Positions 1 to 8,699 are shown, counted from the stretch's first letter. The stretch: 64,000 bases of DNA from Paenibacillus antarcticus (GCF_001637225.1 NZ_LVJI01000016.1:331192-395191), one strand, 5' to 3'. The notes: a model not told the origin generated them from the letters alone. A program made the numbers and translations.

Positions 1-354
1 CTTACAACACCTGAAGAAGTTGAGGCACAAGTGGCCAATGCTAAGGGTACAGCTTTGATCGTAATTAACTCAGTATGTGGTTGCGCTGCTGGACAGTGTC
101 GTCCTGGTGTTGCAATGGCGTTGGAACATGCTGTTGTGCCTGATCAATTATTTACTGTATTTGCTGGGCAAGATAAAGAAGCAACAGCTAAGGCACGAGA
201 GTATTTCGCTCCTTATGCGCCTTCTTCACCTTCCATTGCATTGATGAAAGACGGAGAACTTGTTCATTTCATCGAACGTCACTCCATTGAAGATAGATCC
301 GCGCAAGAAATTGCTGCAGAACTAACAGAAGCGTTTGACCGTGTATGTAAGTAA
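1..354 (+). CDS. Bacilliredoxin, BrxA/BrxB (YphP/YqiW) family, 5' end cut by window edge
   Basis: The reading frame is open from base 1, so the start codon lies outside the window. A GTG at 31 is internal and not the start. The visible part has the family's CXC redox motif (VCGCAAG) and the conserved FAGQDKEATA and APSSPS segments of B. subtilis YphP and YqiW. About 28 N-terminal residues appear to be missing. In B. subtilis these proteins remove bacillithiol from oxidised cytosolic protein thiols. A hairpin terminator follows directly. The family is certain. The sequence does not let me choose between BrxA and BrxB. Confidence 0.9.
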   Translation, partial: LTTPEEVEAQVANAKGTALIVINSVCGCAAGQCRPGVAMALEHAVVPDQLFTVFAGQDKEATAKAREYFAPYAPSSPSIALMKDGELVHFIERHSIEDRSAQEIAAELTEAFDRVCK

Positions 355-378
355 TACTTAAGTGTTGGCTGCATTATA

Positions 379-417
379 AACCCCGAAGTTGCGGCAATCC
401 GACAGCTCCGGGGTTTT
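379..417 (+). terminator. Rho-independent terminator after bacilliredoxin gene
   Basis: Arms AACCCCG and CTCCGGGGTT flank a short loop and run into TTTT. It sits 25 bases after the bacilliredoxin stop. Confidence 0.75.
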
Positions 418-487
418 GTGTACAGTATTTAAGGAATAATCATGAATTCACGAATGACATATTTTTAGAAAAGGGGTGCGCTTAAGA

Positions 488-1297
488 ATGAGTTTACAAG
501 AACAGATCATCGCAGAATTAGGGGTTAAACCTGTTATTAATGTGGAATCAGAAGTGAAGGAAAGAGTGGCCTTCCTTAAGAATTACGTTAAGAACGCTGG
601 ATCTACAGGATTACTTATTGCAATTAGTGGTGGGATTGATAGTGCAGTTGCTGCTGGTTTGTGTAAATTAGCTACAGATGAACTATCTAAAGAAACAGGT
701 AAAGATTACATGACACTTGGTGTATTTCAGCCCTATGGAACACAAGAAGATATTGATCATAGTTATGAGACGGCGAAGGCATTCGATCTTAAACATACGG
801 TTGAGACGAATATCGAAGATGCTGTCACTGAAGTGGCATTGGAAGTAGAGCAAGGACTCAAAGGTATGGGTATCCATCGTCATATCAGCCACAAAGGCAA
901 AGGTAATGTTAAAGCAAGAACACGTATGGTCATGCAATACGCATTATCTTTTGAGCTGAATCTGATTGTAGTCGGAACGGATCATGCATCCGAAGCCATT
1001 ACTGGATTTTATACCAAATGGGGAGATGGCGCGGTAGATATTACACCACTTAGTTCCCTTAACAAACGTCAAGTTCGACAACTGGCTGCTTATATTGGTG
1101 TACCACAGTCCATTTTGGATAAAGCACCTACAGCAGGGTTATGGGAAGGTCAGACAGATGAAGAAGAACTGGGTCTTACATATGAGGAGAATAGCGACTA
1201 TCTAGAAGGTAAAGAAATTAATGCTGATTCACAGGAGCGTCTAGAGGGTTTCTACACAAGAACGGCTCATAAACGTAATTCTATACCGGGGATCTAA
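488..1297 (+). CDS. nadE: NH3-dependent NAD(+) synthetase
   Basis: Catalyses the last step of NAD synthesis: ATP-dependent amidation of nicotinate adenine dinucleotide using ammonia, in the cytosol. The 269-residue product has the PP-loop ATP motif (ISGGIDSA), KGNVKARTRM, the VGTDHASEAITGF segment, and the C-terminal YLEGKEI and HKR segments of B. subtilis NadE. It lacks a glutaminase domain, so it should need free ammonia. I chose the ATG at 488 because MSLQEQI matches the family start; an in-frame GTG at 476 overlaps the AGGGG ribosome site. It appears to be a single-gene unit with a terminator on each side. Confidence 0.95.
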   Translation: MSLQEQIIAELGVKPVINVESEVKERVAFLKNYVKNAGSTGLLIAISGGIDSAVAAGLCKLATDELSKETGKDYMTLGVFQPYGTQEDIDHSYETAKAFDLKHTVETNIEDAVTEVALEVEQGLKGMGIHRHISHKGKGNVKARTRMVMQYALSFELNLIVVGTDHASEAITGFYTKWGDGAVDITPLSSLNKRQVRQLAAYIGVPQSILDKAPTAGLWEGQTDEEELGLTYEENSDYLEGKEINADSQERLEGFYTRTAHKRNSIPGI

Positions 1298-1340
1298 GTA
1301 TGTTATTTATGTGTGTTACTTGGTCCTGATATAAGATAGA

Positions 1341-1398
1341 AATTCTAAATAGAGTGCACACAGGTAACGGTTGTGGCACTCTATTTAGAATTTTTTCT
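1341..1398 (+). terminator. Strong Rho-independent terminator after nadE
   Basis: A 17-base perfect inverted repeat (AATTCTAAATAGAGTGC and its complement) with an 18-base loop runs into TTTTTT. Confidence 0.85.
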
Positions 1399-1520
1399 CA
1401 AGAAACATTAATATCAGATAAGACAAATGGTAACATGAGTTATGCTTGGAGAGGTCGCAACATATCGCATCGGCTGATACAATAAGGAGTGAAGCTCCTG
1501 ATGGAAGGTGTGTGGAACCC

Positions 1521-1919
1521 ATGATTTATGGAATCGGACACGATATACTTGAGATTAATCGTGTTGAGCAGTTGCTCAGTAGAAGCAATGGTCAGGCATT
1601 CATGCAAAGGGTGCTCACATCGAAGGAATATGAATTAGCTCAAAGCCGAGGACCGAAGATTACGGAATTTACTGCAGGTAGATTTGCTGCTAAAGAAGCC
1701 ATAGTCAAAGCATTCGGCTGTGGAATCGGTGCAATCATTGGTTTTGGAGATATAGAAATTCTCCCTGATGACTTGGGGAAACCAAAGGTAGAATTAAGCG
1801 AACAAGCATGGGGGAATTTGAACCTTCCGGGACAATCAGCGAATTATGCTATTCATTTGAGTATTACGCATCAGAGAGAGCTTGCTTCTGCGTTTGCAGT
1901 TATTGAGAGAGTGAATTAA
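1521..1919 (+). CDS. acpS: Holo-[acyl-carrier-protein] synthase
   Basis: Transfers 4'-phosphopantetheine from CoA to acyl carrier protein, activating it for fatty acid synthesis. The 132-residue product has the two AcpS metal and CoA motifs: GIGHDILEI near the N terminus and FAAKEAIVKAFG in the middle, with the SITH segment near the end. The open frame extends 75 bases upstream, but the family begins at MIYGIGHD, so ATG 1521 is the start; AAGGTG lies about 11 bases before it. mutY follows 45 bases later and may be co-transcribed. Confidence 0.93.
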   Translation: MIYGIGHDILEINRVEQLLSRSNGQAFMQRVLTSKEYELAQSRGPKITEFTAGRFAAKEAIVKAFGCGIGAIIGFGDIEILPDDLGKPKVELSEQAWGNLNLPGQSANYAIHLSITHQRELASAFAVIERVN

Positions 1920-1964
1920 GCTTGCTTCTGCCCATGAAATACAAAGATAGATAAGGAGAAGCAC

Positions 1965-3128
1965 ATGTCTAATATAGAACAACAACGCTATTTCAGTGAG
2001 AATCTGCTGAGCTGGTATCTTGAGAATCGACGGGACTTACCTTGGCGACGCCATCGTAACCCTTATTATATTTGGATATCTGAAATTATGCTTCAGCAAA
2101 CACGTGTAGATACGGTCATTCCATACTTCAATCGATTTATAGAGAAATTTCCTACGATTGCAGATTTGGCAAATGCACCTGAGCAAGATGTGTTGAAGAG
2201 TTGGGAAGGGCTAGGATATTACTCTCGTGCACGCAATTTACAGTATGCTGCCCAACAGGTACTAGATTTACATGGAGGTCAGGTACCTAGTGACAAAGAA
2301 AGTGTGTTCGCGCTTAAAGGCGTGGGCCCGTACACTGCAGGAGCCATCCTTAGCATTGCATTTAATCAACCGGAACCAGCCGTAGATGGTAATGTCATGC
2401 GAGTACTGTCCAGATTCTTCTTAATCGAAGAGGATATTATGAAGGGAAGTACACGCACTTTGATGGAAAGACTAGTGGTGGAGTTAATCCCAGAAGGACA
2501 GGCTTCTCACTTTAATCAGGCCCTTATGGAGCTTGGAGCGCTAGTCTGTACACCTAAGTCTCCTTGTTGCTTAACATGCCCGGTTATGGAGCATTGTGAG
2601 GCAAGGATAGAAGGCAAGGAGGGGCAACTTCCCATCAAGTCGAAGAGTAAGCCTCCGCGTCCAGAACAACGATTTGTTGCCTTGATTGAAGGTCAAGGGA
2701 AGCATGCTGGACAGATATTGATTAGGCAACGTCCAGAGAGTGGATTACTTGCACGGATGTGGGAGCTTCCACATATGATCTCACCTGTAAGTCGTGGTGG
2801 AAGAATGGACGATCTGCGTGCACAGAGCCTGCTAGGTGTGGAAATGGCGTCTGAGGGAATTCCAGCAATACCTTTGGAGCATTTCATGGATATTGAACAT
2901 ATATTTAGTCATATTCGTTGGAATCTCCAGGTATATCGTTGCAAAGAAGAGGATCAGATGGTTATAGAGGAGAATAGCGAACCCTATAAGATGGATGTGA
3001 CCGATATTGGGGACACCATCACTGAATATCGTTGGATAAATGAAGAGGATATGACATCGTACGCTTTCCCTAATGCATTTTTGAAGATTATTAATGCTAA
3101 TTTCGAAGAGAAAAGAATGAAATTATAA
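1965..3128 (+). CDS. mutY: A/G-specific adenine glycosylase
   Basis: Removes adenine mispaired with 8-oxoguanine during base excision repair. The 387-residue product has the helix-hairpin-helix (LKGVGPYTAGAI) followed by the catalytic aspartate (VDGNVMRV). The [4Fe-4S] loop has its four cysteines spaced C-X6-C-X2-C-X5-C (CTPKSPCC through EHC). A NUDIX-like 8-oxoG recognition domain occupies roughly residues 230-375, so both domains of the full-length family are present. The start has AAGGAG nine bases upstream. The convergent sodA is also an oxidative-stress gene. Confidence 0.95.
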   Translation: MSNIEQQRYFSENLLSWYLENRRDLPWRRHRNPYYIWISEIMLQQTRVDTVIPYFNRFIEKFPTIADLANAPEQDVLKSWEGLGYYSRARNLQYAAQQVLDLHGGQVPSDKESVFALKGVGPYTAGAILSIAFNQPEPAVDGNVMRVLSRFFLIEEDIMKGSTRTLMERLVVELIPEGQASHFNQALMELGALVCTPKSPCCLTCPVMEHCEARIEGKEGQLPIKSKSKPPRPEQRFVALIEGQGKHAGQILIRQRPESGLLARMWELPHMISPVSRGGRMDDLRAQSLLGVEMASEGIPAIPLEHFMDIEHIFSHIRWNLQVYRCKEEDQMVIEENSEPYKMDVTDIGDTITEYRWINEEDMTSYAFPNAFLKIINANFEEKRMKL

Positions 3129-3159
3129 ATTAAGCTCTCAACAAGATCTATAGATTTAA

Positions 3160-3198
3160 AAAAAATGATCCGACCCTAAGTGGGTGGATCATTTTTTT
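3160..3198. terminator. Bidirectional terminator between mutY and sodA
   Basis: An A-run, ATGATCC stem, GACCCTAAGTGGGT inner hairpin, GGATCAT stem and T-run. With A on one side and T on the other it can end transcripts from both convergent genes. Confidence 0.85.
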
Positions 3199-3226
3199 GC
3201 TTATAATTAAGTATAAGTTTGTTTAA

Positions 3227-3838
3227 TTATTTAGCCGCTACATAACGCGCAGCAACTGCATCCCAATTAACAACATTCCAGAAAGCAGCAATATAATCTG
3301 GACGTTTGTTTTGGAATTTCAAGTAGTAAGCATGCTCCCATACGTCAAGTCCTAGAATAGGAGTCAAACCTTCGCTAAGTGGGTTGTCTTGGTTTGGAGT
3401 GCTTGTTACAGCTAGCTTACCGTCTTTACCAACAACAAGCCATGCCCATCCGCTACCGAAACGAGTAGTAGCTGCTTTAGCAAACTCTTCTTTGAATTTA
3501 TCAAGACCACCAAGCTCACTATCAATAGCTTCTGCTAATTCGCCAGTTGGGTTTCCTCCAGCATTTGGACCAATGATTTCCCAGAAAAGGCTGTGGTTTG
3601 CGTGTCCACCACCATTGTTACGAACAGCGGTACGAATTTCTTCAGGTACGCTTCCAAGACCTGTAAGCAATTCTTCGATGCTCTTGTTTTGCAATTCAGG
3701 TGCTTTCTCAAGTGCTGCATTTAAGTTTGTTACATAAGTGTTATGGTGACGATCGTGGTGAATTTCCATTGTTAACGCATCGATGTGTGGTTCAAGTGCA
3801 TCGTTCGAATAAGGTAGTGCTGGTAGTTGAAATGTCAT
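3227..3838 (-). CDS. sodA: Superoxide dismutase, Mn/Fe family
   Basis: Converts superoxide to hydrogen peroxide and oxygen. The 203-residue length is normal. The metal ligands are visible: His in the MEIHHDRHH helix, His in [11 protein letters not shown], and Asp plus His in LDVWEHAYY. The GGHANH context is typical of manganese enzymes of Bacillales. A strong AGGAGGTAA site precedes the ATG. The upstream region is long, AT-rich and carries a tandem repeat that may be regulatory. Confidence 0.95.
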   Translation of the reverse strand: MTFQLPALPYSNDALEPHIDALTMEIHHDRHHNTYVTNLNAALEKAPELQNKSIEELLTGLGSVPEEIRTAVRNNGGGHANHSLFWEIIGPNAGGNPTGELAEAIDSELGGLDKFKEEFAKAATTRFGSGWAWLVVGKDGKLAVTSTPNQDNPLSEGLTPILGLDVWEHAYYLKFQNKRPDYIAAFWNVVNWDAVAARYVAAK

Positions 3839-4362
3839 GGTAAATTACCTCCTGTGGATTGTATTAGTTTAATAATAATTTATGAATGAATAAAGGGCCT
3901 GACGAAGCATCCTTCATCAACATATGTAGTGTAATGTACTAAATGTACAACAAGCTTAGCTCAATACATGGATGTAATGATCTAAATGTCCAACAAATTT
4001 AGCTCAATACATCGTAGCTATATATATTATTAAACCGTATTTAACATATTAAATCAACATTTATGTTTGTAAAGTCGGTTTGTACTTTAATCATTAACAA
4101 AACATTATTTATGTTAACCTATTGTTAATAGAAATATGCCAGTAAAATAGTTGATCTTCTATATTATAGCAATAAAGAGAGATATGAAGCGCTTTCATAA
4201 GAAAACAGGTGTTTTCTCGAGAAAACTGTGGTTTAATGGACTAGCAAGAAGGTTTTTCAGGTTATTTGTCGTAATTATTATATTCGGTATGTTTGTAAAG
4301 TTGGCTTGTTATGTTAACTTTTGTATAGCCGAATAAAGCTAACGAAAAGGGAGATTTAATTT
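3839..4362. other. Long AT-rich intergenic region between divergent sodA and GNAT genes
   Basis: This 524-base gap has no convincing gene. It must hold the sodA promoter (reverse) and the GNAT gene promoter (forward). It contains the tandem repeat described at 3931-4012. A second pair of direct repeats, TATGTTTGTAAAGT plus GG and TTGT, lies at 4062-4083 and 4288-4309, matching at 20 of 22 positions by my count. Confidence 0.6.
3931..4012. repeat. Two-copy tandem direct repeat, 39-base units, 43-base period
   Basis: Copies at 3931-3969 and 3974-4012 both end in TTAGCTCAATACAT and match at 34 of 39 positions by direct comparison. They lie about 95-175 bases upstream of the sodA start. They could be a duplicated operator or a chance duplication. 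Confidence 0.75.
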
Positions 4363-4794
4363 ATGCATGTTCGTTCCTTTCAGTTAAGTGACTGTAATCC
4401 AGTAACTGAACTTCTTCAGGTTGCATTATCGGAAGAGTGTTTTGAGAATACGATCCAACCATTCTCTAGACAACTTTCGTGGGATTCTAACCTGATTATG
4501 GTAGCAGAAGAAGATGGAGAGATTGTGGGAGCCTTGATCGGTACGATTGAGAATAACCATGGTTGCTACTTCAGAATTGCTATTCACCCAGACTATCGAC
4601 GTAAAGGGATTGGAAAAGCCCTTGTTAGAGCGATGGAACAGCGGTTTCAACAACGTAAAGTAAGTCGTATAATGATTGCTGGGGATGAACAAAACCTTGC
4701 AGCAATGCCATTGTTTGAGGCGATGGGTTATGGAGCTAACAAAATTATGGAGGCTTTCCAGAAACTTAGTATTGTTGCACAAAGTAAGTTTTAG
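4363..4794 (+). CDS. GNAT family N-acetyltransferase
   Basis: Probable acetyl-CoA-dependent N-acetyltransferase of 143 residues. The acetyl-CoA loop (motif A) is clear: RIAIHPDYRRKGIGKALV around residues 67-84, followed by the beta-bulge MIAGDEQNLAAMPLFEAMGY. The substrate cannot be deduced. AAAGGGAG precedes the ATG. It sits alone between the sodA intergenic region and a terminator. Confidence 0.85.
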   Translation: MHVRSFQLSDCNPVTELLQVALSEECFENTIQPFSRQLSWDSNLIMVAEEDGEIVGALIGTIENNHGCYFRIAIHPDYRRKGIGKALVRAMEQRFQQRKVSRIMIAGDEQNLAAMPLFEAMGYGANKIMEAFQKLSIVAQSKF

Positions 4795-4843
4795 TATAAT
4801 ATATGTATATAAATAGACGATTCACCTAATTTTTCCTAATATC

Positions 4844-4892
4844 AAGCATATCTGGCCGTCGTTGCAAAAACGGAGCAGATATGCTTTTCTAT
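4844..4892 (+). terminator. Rho-independent terminator after GNAT gene
   Basis: Arms AAGCATATCTG and GCAGATATGCTT with an inner CCGTCGTT/AACGG pairing run into TTTTCTATTT. It lies directly upstream of the signal peptidase gene. Confidence 0.75.
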
Positions 4893-4937
4893 TTAATAGG
4901 ATCTATTGAGCAAATGAGTATAAAAAGAGGTGTAGTT

Positions 4938-5543
4938 ATGAATCAAGATCATGTAGTAGATGGAATAACATCGGATAGTTCTACATCCCCTAATGAACCA
5001 ACTGGACAACATAAGCCAGGATGGAAAGCGGAATTGTGGGATTGGATTAAAACAATTGTTGTTGTCTTTGTTATTATGATGTTGCTTAATGTATTTGTTT
5101 TTAATTTATCAATGGTTAAAGGGCAATCGATGCAGCCCACATTAGTAGAACAAGAACGGCTATTCGTTAACAAAATCATTTATGAGTTCTCTGCTCCTAA
5201 AAATGGTGAAGTGGTAGTATTACATGATCCAAGTCAAGATGATAGTAAGAAGGATTTTCTTGTTAAACGTGTGATCGGCATTCCCGGAGATGTGGTTGAA
5301 GTCAAAGAACACAAGCTATATCTAAATGGTCAATTACAGCAGGAAGATTATATTGATGTGGACATTCAAGATGAGGATTTCGAAGGAATTAAGCTTGCGG
5401 ATGATCAATATTTCGTCATGGGTGATAACCGTCATCTAGGTGAGAGTAAGGATAGTCGTTATTTTGGTACTGTAACATCAGATTTAATTGTGGGTAGGGC
5501 AGAATTCATATTTTGGCCATTGAATAAAATTAGAGGACTTTAG
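4938..5543 (+). CDS. lepB: Signal peptidase I
   Basis: Membrane serine protease that removes signal peptides from exported proteins. After a charged N terminus there is one membrane segment at about residues 32-54, then the catalytic Ser in KGQSMQPTL and the catalytic Lys in FLVKRVIGIPGD, with the MGDNR box near the end. At 201 residues it is the single-span Gram-positive SipS type. AGAGGTG precedes ATG 4938, so the open frame upstream (from 4881) is inside the preceding terminator and not coding. It is followed 32 bases later by the queG-ogt fusion. Confidence 0.93.
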   Translation: MNQDHVVDGITSDSSTSPNEPTGQHKPGWKAELWDWIKTIVVVFVIMMLLNVFVFNLSMVKGQSMQPTLVEQERLFVNKIIYEFSAPKNGEVVVLHDPSQDDSKKDFLVKRVIGIPGDVVEVKEHKLYLNGQLQQEDYIDVDIQDEDFEGIKLADDQYFVMGDNRHLGESKDSRYFGTVTSDLIVGRAEFIFWPLNKIRGL

Positions 5544-5575
5544 TCTGTTATATAGCATAAGGAGACGATGTGGAG

Positions 5576-7294
5576 ATGACGTTAGAACATGTACGCTCAC
5601 CCTATGCTCCCTCGCCATCCGTATGGGAGCAACTGAAAAGAGACATTCAATTAGCTGCGCCTAGTTTAGGAATTGATGATATTGGTTTTGCTACTGCCGA
5701 TCCTTTTGTTTCACTGAAATCTATTCTACAGAATCACCGTGATAAAGGATATGAGTCAGGCTTTGAAGAACCTGATTTAGATAAAAGGGTGACACCCGCG
5801 CTACCATCATCACAACCGACATCCTTAATTTCGATAGCAGTGGCATATCCATCCAAAATGGTGAACCCTCCGAAATCAGAACCAGGGGCCTACAGAGGAA
5901 TATTAGCCCGCTCTGCATGGGGTAGGGATTATCACTATGTGTTACGAGAAGCGATGCAGAAGTTGGAGGATTTCATTAGGGAGCGTGTTCCCGAAGCAGT
6001 CTTAGAAAGTATGGTTGATACCGGTGCACTAGTCGACAGGGCGGTGGCTGAACGAGCAGGTATTGGCTTCAGTGCGAAGAACTGTATGATTATTTCACCG
6101 AAGTGGGGTTCTTGGATCTATTTAGGAGATATGGTAACCAACATTCCTTTTCCACCAGATACCCCTGTAACCGAAGATTGTGGTGAGTGTACTAAATGTA
6201 TTGATGCTTGTCCTACAGGCGCGCTTGTAGGACCCGGACAGCTTGATGCACAGCGATGTGTATCTTTTTTGACGCAAACCAAAGGACTATTAGAAGAAGA
6301 GCAGATGCGAAAGATCGGGAATCGTCTTTATGGCTGCGACACATGTCAGATTGTTTGTCCTAAGAATCGAGGAAAAAGTTGGGATCATAACCAACAGTTA
6401 CTCCCTGATCCTGAGATCACTAAGCCGCTATTGCTACCCATTCTTGATCTTACCAACCGAGAATTCAAGGAGAAGTTCGGAGAGAGCGCTGCGGCTTGGA
6501 GAGGGAAGAAACCGATGCAGCGCAATGCGATTATTGCATTGGGTAATTTTAAAGATCGTTCTGCCGTACCAAGACTCGAAGAAGTGCTGTTAAAGGACCC
6601 TCGTTTTGAAATGAGGGGGACTGCTGCATGGGCACTAGGACGTATTGGAGGTGAGGAAGCTTTGAATAGTGTGAATAAAGGACTGGCTATAGAAGACGAT
6701 GTGAAGGTTAAGGAAATGCTAATGAAAGCGAAAGAAAAATTAGAACCATCGACTGCGCTTGAAGAAGAGCATTCTCAAGAGATCATTTATTACGATGAAA
6801 TAACAACACCTATTGGGGTATTAACGTTGTGTACATCGGTCAAGGGAATCTGTTTAATTGAAATGGATTCTTTTACGACGAAGGAAGCCGTAATACAACA
6901 ATGGTCCCGCAACTGGGCCCAAGACGCTGAATTTATATATGATGGAGATCGTTTATCCGAGGCTAAGACACAGTTAGAGCAATATTTCGCGGGGGAACGT
7001 AAACAATTTGATCTCCCGATTGATATGAGAGGTACTTTATTCCAGCTACAAGTATGGACCGCAGTTGCCGATATTCCTTATGGGGAGACTTGTTCCTATG
7101 GACAATTAGCGGAGGCTATTGAGCGTCCGAAGGCGGTAAAAGCCGTTGGAGGAGCAACCAATAAGAATCCGATTCCGATTATCGTACCGTGTCACCGTAT
7201 CATTGGTGCAGACAATTCGCTTGCGGGCTATGTTTATGGTCACGAAATCAGAAGCCAACTGTTGTCCTTAGAGGGGTCATTACCCGAAAGATAA
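5576..7294 (+). CDS. queG: Fusion of epoxyqueuosine reductase (QueG) and O6-methylguanine-DNA methyltransferase (Ogt)
   Basis: One uninterrupted frame joins two enzymes. Residues 1 to about 390 are QueG, the cobalamin-dependent reductase completing queuosine in tRNA. It has the DTGALVDRAVAERAGIGF segment, a ferredoxin-like pair of cysteine motifs (CGECTKCIDACP from residue 202 and CDTCQIVCP from 254), and a HEAT-like tail. After an acidic linker, residues about 400-568 form an Ogt/Ada-type alkyltransferase with the DNA-binding wing (GETCSYGQLA) and acceptor Cys539 in VPCHRIIG. SD AAGGAG precedes a GTG at 5570 and an ATG at 5576; either could start. Both active centres look intact. A sequencing frameshift merging two genes is unlikely because the linker reads cleanly. 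Confidence 0.9.
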   Translation: MTLEHVRSPYAPSPSVWEQLKRDIQLAAPSLGIDDIGFATADPFVSLKSILQNHRDKGYESGFEEPDLDKRVTPALPSSQPTSLISIAVAYPSKMVNPPKSEPGAYRGILARSAWGRDYHYVLREAMQKLEDFIRERVPEAVLESMVDTGALVDRAVAERAGIGFSAKNCMIISPKWGSWIYLGDMVTNIPFPPDTPVTEDCGECTKCIDACPTGALVGPGQLDAQRCVSFLTQTKGLLEEEQMRKIGNRLYGCDTCQIVCPKNRGKSWDHNQQLLPDPEITKPLLLPILDLTNREFKEKFGESAAAWRGKKPMQRNAIIALGNFKDRSAVPRLEEVLLKDPRFEMRGTAAWALGRIGGEEALNSVNKGLAIEDDVKVKEMLMKAKEKLEPSTALEEEHSQEIIYYDEITTPIGVLTLCTSVKGICLIEMDSFTTKEAVIQQWSRNWAQDAEFIYDGDRLSEAKTQLEQYFAGERKQFDLPIDMRGTLFQLQVWTAVADIPYGETCSYGQLAEAIERPKAVKAVGGATNKNPIPIIVPCHRIIGADNSLAGYVYGHEIRSQLLSLEGSLPER

Positions 7295-7338
7295 AGTATT
7301 CGGGATAATAAGTAATTAGGCCATGTGGGGGAACATAT

Positions 7339-8373
7339 ATGAGATATGTAAATATTGCTGATGTAGAAGCAGGGCAATTTCTTGGGAAGTCCGTATACTC
7401 TGGAAATGGAACAGTACTGTTAGGGGCTGGAATTCAACTCACCGTATATATGGTCAATACGCTCAATCGAATTGGCGTAACAATGATATATATTAAGGAC
7501 GCTTTATACGATGATGTAGAGACCTCTGACATGCTGACCGAAGCAACGAAACAGAGTCTCATGCATGGGATAAGTGATACGTTTGAAGCCGTGCGCTCAG
7601 GTAAGGAATGGAATGCACAATTAATTGGCACAACTGTCGATACGCTGCTATCTGATGTCTTGAGTAACAAAGAATTGCTGGTTCAATTAACAGATATTCG
7701 AACTGCCGACAATGCACAGTACATTCATGCCATGAATGTCTGCCTACTATCTACAGTTATGGGTATTAATATGGGTCTGAATTATATTCAGGCCAAAGAG
7801 TTGGCTATGGGCGCCTTGTTGCATGATATTGGCAAGAACAACATATTGAAGGAAGAAGAAGTTGCTCCTGGTGTGAGGAATCACCATACATGGCGAGGAT
7901 ATGAGAAACTCAAGAATAAGCGAGAATTTAATCTCCTAATTGCACATGTTGCTCTCCAGCACCATGAAAGAGTGGATGGATTCGGTCTACCGCGGGGCTT
8001 GGAGAATGATGAAATTCATATTTATGCGAAGATCGTTGCTGTGGCCAATACCTATGATCATTTAATAAGCCAATTGGAGGGAGATAGAGCACTTCTTCCA
8101 CATGAGGCATGCGAAGAACTAATGGCTATGTCGGAGAAACAATTAGACAGGGAAGTGTTGATACAATTCACGAGGATGGTCTCAATCTATCCGAATGGTA
8201 CGGGTGTTAGGTTGTCAACGAAAGAGAACGGTGTTGTCGTGAGTCAGCACAGGGGCTTGCCGGGGCGACCTGTTATACGTATTATACGAAATAGTAATGG
8301 AGATAGTCTGGAGATCGAAGAAATAGATCTAGCCACTGAAACCACCATCTTTATTGACAAAGTACTCGCTTAG
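7339..8373 (+). CDS. HD-GYP-like metal-dependent phosphohydrolase
   Basis: Predicted cytosolic phosphodiesterase of 344 residues. An N-terminal region resembling the DUF3391-like lead of many HD-GYP proteins is followed by an HD domain with LLHDIGKNN at about residue 160, downstream histidines, and HHERVDGFGLPRGL at about residue 210. The last motif is the HHExxDGxGYP signature with GYP changed to GLP. HD-GYP proteins usually cleave cyclic di-GMP, but the altered triplet leaves the substrate open. SD GGGGG precedes the ATG. No receiver domain or membrane segment is visible. Confidence 0.8.
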   Translation: MRYVNIADVEAGQFLGKSVYSGNGTVLLGAGIQLTVYMVNTLNRIGVTMIYIKDALYDDVETSDMLTEATKQSLMHGISDTFEAVRSGKEWNAQLIGTTVDTLLSDVLSNKELLVQLTDIRTADNAQYIHAMNVCLLSTVMGINMGLNYIQAKELAMGALLHDIGKNNILKEEEVAPGVRNHHTWRGYEKLKNKREFNLLIAHVALQHHERVDGFGLPRGLENDEIHIYAKIVAVANTYDHLISQLEGDRALLPHEACEELMAMSEKQLDREVLIQFTRMVSIYPNGTGVRLSTKENGVVVSQHRGLPGRPVIRIIRNSNGDSLEIEEIDLATETTIFIDKVLA

Positions 8374-8381
8374 AATTATAT

Positions 8382-8410
8382 TTGCTAGCCTCTAAAGGAC
8401 ATGCTATGAT
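8382..8410 (+). promoter_or_regulatory. Sigma-A-type promoter for yneF
   Basis: TTGCTA at 8382 and TATGAT at 8405 are separated by 17 bases. The site lies 56 bases before the yneF ATG. Confidence 0.6.
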
Positions 8411-8465
8411 ATGTTCGTATGTAAGCAAGTAAGACAAATTCTTGTAAATTATCGAGGTGGCCGAA

Positions 8466-8699
8466 ATGAATATTGCACTTCCTATTATTACGCTAATTGT
8501 AGGATTAGTTGGCGGATTCTTCATTGGCGTATATTACTTACGCAAGCAGATGGAGAAAATGCAGAATAATCCAGAAATGCTACAGAAGATGGCTAAACAG
8601 ATGGGTTATAATCTGAATGGTAAACAGATGCAAAAAGCACAGCAAATGATGAAGAATCAGCCTGCTGTACCGAAGAGAGGCCAAAGCCGTAAAAGGTAA
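8466..8699 (+). CDS. yneF: YneF family small membrane protein (UPF0154)
   Basis: A 77-residue protein with one N-terminal membrane helix (residues about 4-25), the family's GFFIGVYYLRKQM boundary and the NPEMLQKMAKQMG segment, followed by a basic tail. Its function is unknown. GAGGTGG six bases before ATG 8466 sets the start; an in-frame GTG at 8457 overlaps that site and is unlikely. folE follows closely. Confidence 0.88.
   Translation: MNIALPIITLIVGLVGGFFIGVYYLRKQMEKMQNNPEMLQKMAKQMGYNLNGKQMQKAQQMMKNQPAVPKRGQSRKR

Noticed and set aside
683..937. Reverse-strand open frame inside nadE
   Set aside because: It overlaps a certain gene and its product has no family features.
3384..3737. 117-codon forward open frame opposite sodA
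   Set aside because: It is fully antisense to a certain gene and has low-complexity composition.
4184..4198. ATGAAGCGCTTTCAT, similar to a CcpA (cre) site
   Set aside because: One base is missing from the 14-base consensus TGAAAGCGCTTTCA, so spacing is wrong.
4151..4336. Open frame of 61 codons in the sodA-GNAT gap
   Set aside because: It has a TTG start without a ribosome site, an unusual composition, and lies in AT-rich promoter DNA between direct repeats. No family match.
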